From: an uncultured Lachnospiraceae bacterium
GTDB lineage: Bacteria > Bacillota > Clostridia > Lachnospirales > Lachnospiraceae
Assembly (NCBI GenBank): GCA_905236365.1
Contig: CAJOPP010000397.1
Span: 1-8,117 of the forward strand
Length of the DNA: 8,117 bases
Direction of reading: 5' to 3'
Position 1 is the stretch's first letter. Each line of letters begins with the position of its first letter. Under the pieces are notes generated by a model. That model was given only the letters and a program-made list of their open reading frames with translations, did not search any database and had not been told where the DNA came from. This document shows, piece after piece, positions 1-5,318 of the stretch. The position numbers were made by a program, and so were the translations under genes.

Positions 1-1170
1 AATGGAAAAATATCCTTCAATATCAATGCAGATGTAACAGGAACACGTACTCTTAAGATATATTATGCTACAAATGAGCAGAGATATGTTGATGTTATTG
101 TAAATGGCAAAACAAAAACGGTATCATGTCCTTCAAATGGAAGTTGGACAAAGTCGGGAACACCTGCATCAGTAAATATATCCTTAACAAAAGGGACAAA
201 TGAAATCGTATTAGCTGGTCATAACGGTGGATATGCACCAAATGTAGATCGTATAGAGATAGAACTTACCGATAAAGAGATTATGGGATTGGAAGAAGCA
301 TTGGAAGCGTTGGAAGGACGTACTTTTCTGAAAATCAAGGGAGAAGATGGAGAGATAGCAAATGGTGCAGTAGTCAGAAATCAGGCTGAGGAGAATTCCC
401 GTATTGAGAATGTCGGTGGGCCGGATGACGGTTCCATAACATTTCGTGTGAAAGCCGATGCAGCAGGAGAGAGAACGCTTCGTATTTATTATGCAACAGG
501 TGAGACAAGAGATCTTGCAGTTTCTGTTAATGGTGGCACCAAAACAGTAGCAAATGCTCTTGCAAACGGAAGTTGGGATAATGCCGGTGAAAAGCCTGTT
601 GTACTTCCGGTAAAGCTTGAAAAAGGAAATAATACGATCACAATATCAGGAGCAAATGGTAAATGGGCACCCAATATTGCCCGAATCGAGATTGCAGTCA
701 CTGCCGGGGAAGCTGAGGCGATTTTAAATGAAATTGATAAAAAGAAGGTGGAAGAAAACAATGATAACCAGGAAAGCTGGAAACCACTTGAAATTAAGGG
801 AGAAGATGGAGAGGTTGCAAACGGAGCATTTGTTAATAATCCGGGTGAACAGGATTCTCATATCGGAAATGTCGGTGGACCGAATGACGGTTCTGTAACA
901 TTTCGTGTGAAAGTCGATGCGGCAGGCAGGAGAACACTTCGCATATATTATAGTACGCTTGAAAACAGGGAGCTTGCGGTTTACGTAAATGATGAACAGA
1001 AGAAGGTGCTAAATGCTCCGGCAAATGGAAGCTGGACCTTAGCAGGAGAGGAGCCACTTGTGCTTAAAGTGGATTTGGTAAAAGGTAACAATACGATAAC
1101 CATTTCTGGAACAGAAGGAAAATGGGCACCGAATATTGTCGGAATCGAGATTGTAGACGGTGAACAGTAG
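1..1170 (+). CDS. C-terminal part of a secreted protein with three tandem CBM35-like modules (5' end outside the window)
   Basis: The reading frame is open from base 1, so the gene starts upstream; 389 residues are visible. An internal ATG at 283 falls in a linker and is not the start. Three homologous beta-sandwich modules are seen: residues 1-88 (incomplete at its N-end), about 110-233 and about 263-388. Each carries GxI/VxF, an IYYxT strand, a VN(G/D) turn, NGSW, a (T/V/E)KGxNxI strand and a final APNxxxIEI. These are typical of CBM35 and the wider CBM6/35 fold, which bind carbohydrate, often with calcium. The two linkers are rich in Glu and Lys. Such modules usually sit behind a glycoside hydrolase or other secreted enzyme, but none is visible, so the catalytic role is unknown. 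The protein ends right after the third module, with no LPXTG or S-layer anchor. A strong hairpin follows the stop. The CBM35 call is good; assignment to CBM6 instead is possible. Confidence 0.85.
   Translation, partial: NGKISFNINADVTGTRTLKIYYATNEQRYVDVIVNGKTKTVSCPSNGSWTKSGTPASVNISLTKGTNEIVLAGHNGGYAPNVDRIEIELTDKEIMGLEEALEALEGRTFLKIKGEDGEIANGAVVRNQAEENSRIENVGGPDDGSITFRVKADAAGERTLRIYYATGETRDLAVSVNGGTKTVANALANGSWDNAGEKPVVLPVKLEKGNNTITISGANGKWAPNIARIEIAVTAGEAEAILNEIDKKKVEENNDNQESWKPLEIKGEDGEVANGAFVNNPGEQDSHIGNVGGPNDGSVTFRVKVDAAGRRTLRIYYSTLENRELAVYVNDEQKKVLNAPANGSWTLAGEEPLVLKVDLVKGNNTITISGTEGKWAPNIVGIEIVDGEQ
328..1155 (+). repeat. Tandem duplication of a CBM-coding unit, 459-bp period
   Basis: The module starting at 328 and the one starting at 787 line up without an insertion or deletion over the module and the linker after it: GEDGE near the start and IEI near the end are both exactly 459 bp apart. 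Large parts match at DNA level, for example the stretch around aagggagaagatggagag. The first module in the window is more diverged, with two single-residue deletions and a linker nine codons shorter. This indicates a recent duplication of the last two modules. Confidence 0.8.
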
Positions 1171-1207
1171 GGATGGTTGTTTCATCAATAGTCAATTAAA
1201 TCAGTAT

Positions 1208-1258
1208 AACTTCCCACATCAAAAGGAGAAAGTCTCACTTTGGATGTGGGAAGTTTTC
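1208..1258 (+). terminator. Long hairpin, probable intrinsic terminator after the CBM35 gene
   Basis: A perfect 13-bp stem pairs AACTTCCCACATC (1208-1220) with GATGTGGGAAGTT (1243-1255). Inside it a second helix (AAAG 1222-1225 with CTTT 1238-1241, then GAGA 1226-1229 with TCTC 1233-1236) closes on a 3-nt loop. The T-tract is short (TTTT at 1253-1256, then CGTGTTGT). It lies 38 nt after the stop, between genes in the same direction, so it most likely ends the upstream transcript. Confidence 0.75.
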
Positions 1259-1269
1259 GTGTTGTAAAA

Positions 1270-1298
1270 TTGACAAAATATAGTACTATGCTTAATAT
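1270..1298 (+). promoter_or_regulatory. Candidate sigma-A promoter for the two-component operon
   Basis: A consensus -35 TTGACA (1270-1275) is followed after 17 nt by TAATAT (1293-1298, 4 of 6 matches to TATAAT). It lies just downstream of the terminator and leaves a leader of roughly 115 nt before the kinase gene. The placement is right; the -10 is imperfect. Confidence 0.55.
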
Positions 1299-1421
1299 AT
1301 TAAATATAAGTGGTAGGTTAGTTCTATATGGAGAGATAAGATTTTATCAAAGCCTGACGAAATAAATTGGGCAAGATATATGAATTTAGGTTAGAGACCG
1401 TTTGCTGGGAGTGTGATGATA

Positions 1422-3152
1422 ATGTCTCGAAAAGAAAAAACATTCGGAATGAAGATCTATTCCGTGTATTTATGCAGTGTTTTACTTTTAACGGTTATCA
1501 TATTAGGGATTTTTGGCGAATATTCCATGTATGAATTCCATGAGAGGGAAGAAAATAACATTGAAAATAGTTTGAATTCTGTTTCACAGAATCTGGAACT
1601 GCAGTTCGCAGAAATTAAAAAAATCCGGGACGCCTTTTATGTAAATGATATATTTAAGAAAGCGGAACAGATGAATAATCCGGAGTTGTATAGATATTAT
1701 GATGAATTAGAACTGATTGAATTGGAGCATGTATATACCATGACGCTTCAAAAGCTGATGCATACTTCTTCCCAGACAATCCGTGCGATTGCATTTTATC
1801 CGGTTTCTGATAACAACTATGTGTATTGTCTGCAAAAGAGCAGTGCAGAAATAAAACAGTATCGACATGAAGATTATCAGGCGGAAGTGTGGTATCAGGA
1901 GATAATGGAAAAGCCTCAAGGTGTTGTTTATTACCAATTGCATAATCCGGAGTACATAGAAGAAAGCAGACTGGGACCGGTTTATTCTTATATCTGCGGT
2001 ATCAGTAATCTGGATACACATAAGCTGATCGGCATCCTTAAGGTTGATGTAGATGCTGATAATATGCAGAAAACTTTGCGTATATTTGCCGATGAAGGGG
2101 AAAGTACCTTTGTGTTATTAAAAGATGGTAAAATTTTCGCACAGGGGGGAGAACTGGAGAAAGATTTTGAGGATTATGTGATAACCAAAAAAGAAATATC
2201 GAATACAGGATTAGAGATAGCCTGTTTGAATACCTATTGGCATCGGTATGGTGGGTATGTCAAACTTTTTGCGGGGGCACTTGTCATTATTTTCATAGCA
2301 GTGCTTTTTGGTTTTATGATTTATCGTAAGCAGACAGCGGAAATGGTGAATGATATGAATCAGGTCTTGAACGGGGTTCGGGAAATAGAAAACGGAAAGC
2401 TGGATAATCGAATTCAATTAAATTCCAATAGTGAATATCAAAAAATAGCGAACGTAATCAATCATATGATGGATCGGTTGGAAGAATATATCGACAGAGA
2501 ATATATTTTGCAGCTCCAACAGCAAAAAGCTCAGTATCTGGCTTTGCAGTCACAGATCAATCCTCACTTCCTGTATAATACGCTGAATGGTTTTGTGGCA
2601 TTGAATCGTATGGGTGAAAAGGAAATTCTGGAAAAGGGAATCATTGAGCTTTCAAGTCTGTTCCGATATACTTGCAGTACGAAAGATTATGTAACAGTGG
2701 GGGAGGAAATGGATTTTCTCCACGATTATCTGAGATTGGAAAAACTAAAATATGATGAAAGTCTGGAATACCGATTTGATATAGATGAGGAATGCAGATA
2801 CAGACAGATCCCAAAGCTCATCTGTCAGCCGATTGTAGAGAACAGTATCCAGCATGGAAGAGGAAACACTGATCAAATGATAAAAATTTGGATTTGTGCA
2901 AAATCCGAGAATGTCAAAGGAATTGGAAAAGTTATGATACTTTCTGTTTGTGACAATGGCGTAGGCTTTGATTCAGAAGAAAAGAGTAAAGAAGACTGTG
3001 TCGGACTGCAGAATGTACGTACAAGAACAGAATTATATTGTAAAAATGCAATTTATCAGTGCGTGTCGAAACAGGGAGAGGGAACCCGAACATTTTTAGT
3101 ATTCCCGTATGAAGGAGGGACAAAAGAGAATGATAATAATGATTGTAGATGA
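1422..3152 (+). CDS. YesM-type membrane sensor histidine kinase
   Basis: A 576-residue kinase that senses an extracellular signal and phosphorylates the response regulator encoded next. Order: a short basic N-terminus, TM1 about residues 12-32, an extracellular sensor region about 33-280 (length compatible with a Cache-like fold, not proved), TM2 about 282-301, HAMP about 303-356, then a His_kinase domain with QINPHFLYNTL. His382 is the expected phospho-acceptor. The ATPase domain has the N box (QPIVEN, Asn474), the G1 box (DNGVGF, Asp511) and a VGLQN G2 box near Gly528. This layout is the LytS/YesM-type family common in Firmicutes carbohydrate loci. I chose ATG 1422 because TGGGAG at 1406-1411 lies 10 nt upstream; GTG 1413 and ATG 1416 are in frame but only 1 and 4 nt from that site. 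The 3' end overlaps the regulator gene by 23 bp, which indicates co-transcription. The signal sensed is not known. Confidence 0.92.
   Translation: MSRKEKTFGMKIYSVYLCSVLLLTVIILGIFGEYSMYEFHEREENNIENSLNSVSQNLELQFAEIKKIRDAFYVNDIFKKAEQMNNPELYRYYDELELIELEHVYTMTLQKLMHTSSQTIRAIAFYPVSDNNYVYCLQKSSAEIKQYRHEDYQAEVWYQEIMEKPQGVVYYQLHNPEYIEESRLGPVYSYICGISNLDTHKLIGILKVDVDADNMQKTLRIFADEGESTFVLLKDGKIFAQGGELEKDFEDYVITKKEISNTGLEIACLNTYWHRYGGYVKLFAGALVIIFIAVLFGFMIYRKQTAEMVNDMNQVLNGVREIENGKLDNRIQLNSNSEYQKIANVINHMMDRLEEYIDREYILQLQQQKAQYLALQSQINPHFLYNTLNGFVALNRMGEKEILEKGIIELSSLFRYTCSTKDYVTVGEEMDFLHDYLRLEKLKYDESLEYRFDIDEECRYRQIPKLICQPIVENSIQHGRGNTDQMIKIWICAKSENVKGIGKVMILSVCDNGVGFDSEEKSKEDCVGLQNVRTRTELYCKNAIYQCVSKQGEGTRTFLVFPYEGGTKENDNNDCR
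3113..3119 (+). promoter_or_regulatory. Ribosome binding site that sets the regulator start
   Basis: AGGAGGG lies inside the 3' end of the kinase gene, 10 nt before ATG 3130. It rules out the in-frame ATG at 3109, which is upstream of it. ATG 3139 is in frame too but sits 19 nt away. Confidence 0.7.
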
Positions 3153-4566
3153 TGACAGATTGGTCAGGTTTGCGGTAAAAAGTATGCTGCGAGATATTTT
3201 AGGAGAGTCGGAGGATATCTTTTTGGAAGTTGCGAATGGACGGGATATGGTGACTGTTTGTAAGGAAAAAGAACCGGATGTTGCTTTTGTAGATATTCGC
3301 ATGCCTTATATGAATGGGGTAGATGCAATCGAAGAATGTAAAAAATACTCGGGCGATACACAATATGTGATTATGAGCGGATATTCGGATTTTGAATATG
3401 CACAGAAAGGGATTCGGCTCGGAGTCAGTGACTATTTGTTAAAACCGGTAGACTGTGAAAATTTAAAAGACGTTATGGAAAGAATTCGACAGAGAATTGA
3501 TGAAAGGTATCAGGAATCAAATAGCAGATTTCAACTGCAGATTATGGAAGCTTTTAACTATTTTGCTTCTATGGGCACAGATGAAAAACTAATAAGTATG
3601 AATAAGATCCACAATTATCTGGCATATTTTTTATATATAAAGGATTCACATGATTTTCAGAATATAATCATGAAAAAAATAAAAAAATTGGGAGATGAAG
3701 TGGTTTCAAATAAAGGGCATTATGCAATTACAAATACTGCAGACGGAACAATTTGTGTTGTTTTTGAATTGCCGGAACGTAGGCAGGATTCTGTGATGTC
3801 ATATATGAAGAAGATATGTTTGGAGACAAATATTAAGCATCCCTTTTTTTATTATCTTAGATGGGTAAAGAGCGATACCCTGCAGGAAATTTGTTGTGAA
3901 AGTGAAAAAGCAGATAGGGAAACGTATCTGTTATTGGACAGACAACCGGGGATGATTTATGATGAGAAAAATTTAAAACGAGGAGAGTACGAAACGGAAT
4001 TCCTCGCACAAATTGAGAAGTTGATAGATGTATGGAAACAGGCAGACGGTATTGAGTGCAAAGATATCATCAATAAACTTTGGAGAACATACAAAGAGCA
4101 GGAGTTAAATGTGAATTTGAAATATTTAGGTGAGTATTGCAGTGCAGCCTGTGGTTGCCCAATCAGTCATGAGTCCTTTAAACTGTTTTTTCAATCGTTT
4201 GTGGATTATTCAGAACAGATGTACATCGGATTCAGAGCAGAAGAGAGTGATATGATTGAAGAAATAAAAAAATACATTCAGAAAAATTACATGTATGATA
4301 TTAGCATCAGTCAAATTGCAGAACAGTTTGGTCTTTCAGCAAATTACTTAAGTACCATTTTTAAAAGAAAAACAGGAGAAAGATTTATTGATTATCTTAC
4401 CAGAATACGTATAGAGGCGGCCAAAAAGCTGCTCATACAAAATGCATCAGCATCAGTTCAGGATATAGCACTTATGACTGGTTATACCAGTTCCCGTCAT
4501 TTCTCAACTCTTTTTCAGAAATATACTGGAAAAACTCCAACTGTATATAGAAAATTAGAATTGTAG
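3130..4566 (+). CDS. YesN-type response regulator, receiver plus AraC-family DNA-binding domain
   Basis: A 478-residue cytoplasmic transcription regulator, partner of the kinase just upstream. The receiver domain covers about residues 4-122: acidic pocket Asp7-Asp8-Asp9, phospho-acceptor Asp55 in FVDIRMPYMNG, conserved Ser83 in MSGYSDFEYA, and Lys105 in YLLKPVD. A middle region of about 240 residues has no motif I recognise, which is usual for YesN proteins. Residues about 375-478 form the AraC/XylS double helix-turn-helix: ISQIAEQFGLSANYLSTIFK is the first helix-turn-helix, and the second contains VQDIALMTGYTSSRHFSTLF followed by GKTPTVYR. All key residues are present, so it should be active. 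The start at 3130 is set by AGGAGGG at 3113-3119. Family members often control nearby transport or glycosidase genes, so the SGNH-GH76 gene downstream and perhaps the CBM35 gene upstream are likely targets (inference). Confidence 0.93.
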   Translation: MIIMIVDDDRLVRFAVKSMLRDILGESEDIFLEVANGRDMVTVCKEKEPDVAFVDIRMPYMNGVDAIEECKKYSGDTQYVIMSGYSDFEYAQKGIRLGVSDYLLKPVDCENLKDVMERIRQRIDERYQESNSRFQLQIMEAFNYFASMGTDEKLISMNKIHNYLAYFLYIKDSHDFQNIIMKKIKKLGDEVVSNKGHYAITNTADGTICVVFELPERRQDSVMSYMKKICLETNIKHPFFYYLRWVKSDTLQEICCESEKADRETYLLLDRQPGMIYDEKNLKRGEYETEFLAQIEKLIDVWKQADGIECKDIINKLWRTYKEQELNVNLKYLGEYCSAACGCPISHESFKLFFQSFVDYSEQMYIGFRAEESDMIEEIKKYIQKNYMYDISISQIAEQFGLSANYLSTIFKRKTGERFIDYLTRIRIEAAKKLLIQNASASVQDIALMTGYTSSRHFSTLFQKYTGKTPTVYRKLEL

Positions 4567-4734
4567 AAATCCGTACTTTAAGTGTAGTTTTAGGACATTT
4601 TCAAAAATAATTTTGAGAGTTATAGTTATTCTATAAATGGTAATTGCGATATACGCAAAGTTCGTTCATAAATTTAATTTAGATAAAAATGCAGTGCATT
4701 TGCGGATTAATGCTTTTCATAACTTTTAAATTTT

Positions 4735-4764
4735 AATAATCTCTCGGAATCTTGAGAGATTATT
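4735..4764. terminator. 11-bp perfect hairpin, possible end of the two-component operon
   Basis: AATAATCTCTC (4735-4745) pairs perfectly with GAGAGATTATT (4754-4764) around an 8-nt loop. It is 168 nt after the regulator stop. Neither strand has a good T-tract after the stem, so terminator function is uncertain; it could also be a transcript-protecting hairpin. Confidence 0.4.
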
Positions 4765-4789
4765 GATTGTCTCATCAGGCAAATGAATA

Positions 4790-4816
4790 TTGAAAAGTAA
4801 AGATTATCGTTATAAT
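4790..4816 (+). promoter_or_regulatory. Candidate promoter P1 upstream of the structured leader
   Basis: TTGAAA (4790-4795, 5 of 6 matches to -35) and a perfect TATAAT (4811-4816) are separated by 15 nt, shorter than the usual 17. It lies just after the 4735-4764 hairpin. Transcription would start near 4823 and include the whole structured block. Confidence 0.4.
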
Positions 4817-4908
4817 GTGGGATAACTAAGAAAGAGCATGAGAAATAAACATAACTGTCGCTATGTTTTGAAAAATGATTTAGAATGATTGCTGGTTTGT
4901 GCTTTTTG

Positions 4909-4914
4909 TATAAT
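4909..4914 (+). promoter_or_regulatory. Candidate -10 box P2 just before the structured leader
   Basis: A perfect TATAAT, with no good -35 at 16-18 nt (TGATTG at 4886-4891). A weak -35 would fit an activator-dependent promoter. The predicted start near 4921 is about 40 nt before the first hairpin of the structured block. In such AT-rich DNA a chance match is possible. Confidence 0.3.
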
Positions 4915-4958
4915 TAACTTTCTTACCGTGAATTCATAAGGTCAATTCCAAGCAGCAA

Positions 4959-5076
4959 GATGTTGTAACATCATGATGTGATTAGGAGACGGCAGTACCA
5001 CATCCTGGAGGAACGGTGTCTACCGTTCCCTAATAGAAAGGCGTATCTCACGTTTATTAGAACGTTCCGCAGAGAT
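4959..5076 (+). ncRNA. Candidate structured leader RNA with competing helices (class not recognised)
   Basis: Visible pairings: GATGT/ACATC (4959-4963 with 4968-4972); GATGTG 4975-4980 with CACATC 4999-5004; ATTAG 4981-4985 with CTAAT 5030-5034; a perfect 8-bp hairpin GGAACGGT/ACCGTTCC (5010-5017 with 5022-5029, loop GTCT); CTAATA 5030-5035 with TATTAG 5055-5060; GGAACG 5010-5015 with a second CGTTCC 5063-5068; ATCTC 5045-5049 with GAGAT 5072-5076. Several exclude one another, and the 4975 and 4981 helices cross like a pseudoknot. This suggests a cis-regulatory RNA or a small RNA. It does not match the conserved cores I know for TPP, SAM, cobalamin, c-di-GMP-I, lysine, purine, glycine or T-box leaders. 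Confidence 0.45.
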
Positions 5077-5108
5077 TCTTGCATTTATTCCTTTTTCTAT
5101 TCGTCAAA

Positions 5109-5124
5109 CTGTTAAAGTTAACAG
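5109..5124. promoter_or_regulatory. 16-nt palindrome, possible operator
   Basis: CTGTTAAAGTTAACAG is symmetric over seven bases per side with an AG centre. It lies 13 nt upstream of a possible weak -35 (TTGTTC 5138-5143, 18-nt spacer, TATAAA 5162-5167). A loop of only 2-4 nt makes it a better protein-binding site than an RNA hairpin. Which protein would bind is unknown. Confidence 0.35.
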
Positions 5125-5171
5125 ATAATAAATAAAATTGTTCCAATCGAAACATATGCCTTATAAATACA

Positions 5172-5194
5172 GGCACGAAGTGTCGCATTTTTTT
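5172..5194 (+). terminator. Small hairpin plus seven T, possible leader attenuator
   Basis: GGCAC (5172-5176) pairs with GTGTC (5180-5184, one G-U) around GAA, followed by GCA and TTTTTTT (5188-5194). ATGC 5156-5159 can pair with GCAT 5185-5188 to lengthen the stem across a bulge. The stem is short, so stand-alone termination would be weak. Its place between the structured block and the gene fits an expression platform. Confidence 0.35.
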
Positions 5195-5200
5195 AATGGA

Positions 5201-5223
5201 TTTATCAAGTGTTTTTTGATAAA
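5201..5223 (+). other. 8-bp hairpin in the leader
   Basis: TTTATCAA (5201-5208) pairs with TTGATAAA (5216-5223) around a 7-nt loop. It is AT-rich and not followed by a T-tract on either strand. Function unknown. Confidence 0.4.
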
Positions 5224-5237
5224 AAAGAGGGGGTTTT

Positions 5238-5301
5238 TAATAATAAAGGAATCTAAAAGTCTTGAGTTTATGGGCTGAGAGATTCCGAGAGTCTATTATT
5301 A
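5238..5301 (+). promoter_or_regulatory. Two-part stem ending next to the GH76 ribosome binding site
   Basis: TAATAATA (5238-5245) pairs with TATTATTA (5294-5301), and inside it GGAATCT (5248-5254) pairs with AGATTCC (5280-5286). The outer stem ends six bases before AAGGAGG. The fold could shield or expose the ribosome binding site, or stabilise the mRNA 5' end. Confidence 0.4.
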
Positions 5302-5306
5302 TATAT

Positions 5307-5313
5307 AAGGAGG
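5307..5313 (+). promoter_or_regulatory. Ribosome binding site of the SGNH-GH76 gene
   Basis: A perfect AAGGAGG lies 5 nt before ATG 5319 and 8 nt before ATG 5322. It decides against the upstream in-frame ATG at 5262. Confidence 0.85.
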
Positions 5314-5318
5314 AAAAA

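Larger units (their letters stand above)
4567..5318 (+). other. Long non-coding region / presumed leader of the GH76 gene
   Basis: About 750 bases without a credible gene; the ATG at 5262 has no ribosome binding site and would add residues in front of a clear signal peptide. The region is very AT-rich up to about 4940, then has a more GC-rich, highly foldable block (4959-5076), then AT-rich sequence with several hairpins up to the ribosome binding site. Parts are described separately. The spacing suggests a separate transcription unit from the two-component genes and a 5' leader of up to about 400-500 nt. Confidence 0.6.

Noticed and set aside
283..1170. ATG 283 as the start of a separate CBM protein
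   Set aside because: The frame is open to base 1 and encodes a third homologous module upstream. The ATG is in a linker with no ribosome binding site.
1707..2021. Antisense open frame within the kinase gene
   Set aside because: It lies opposite a well-conserved gene, has no recognisable motif and no ribosome binding site. The other minus-strand frames are rejected for the same reasons.
3109..3129. ATG at 3109 as start of the response regulator
   Set aside because: The AGGAGGG site lies downstream of it. The receiver fold begins with the residues after ATG 3130.
4959..5076. Transfer RNA, T-box or known riboswitch
   Set aside because: No cloverleaf, CCA end or T-box core (AGGGTGG) is present, and none of the well-known riboswitch cores I can recall matches.
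5262..5318. Upstream in-frame ATG as start of the SGNH-GH76 gene
   Set aside because: No ribosome binding site before it. It would put 19 residues with charged stretches ahead of a clear signal peptide, while AAGGAGG sits ideally before 5319/5322.
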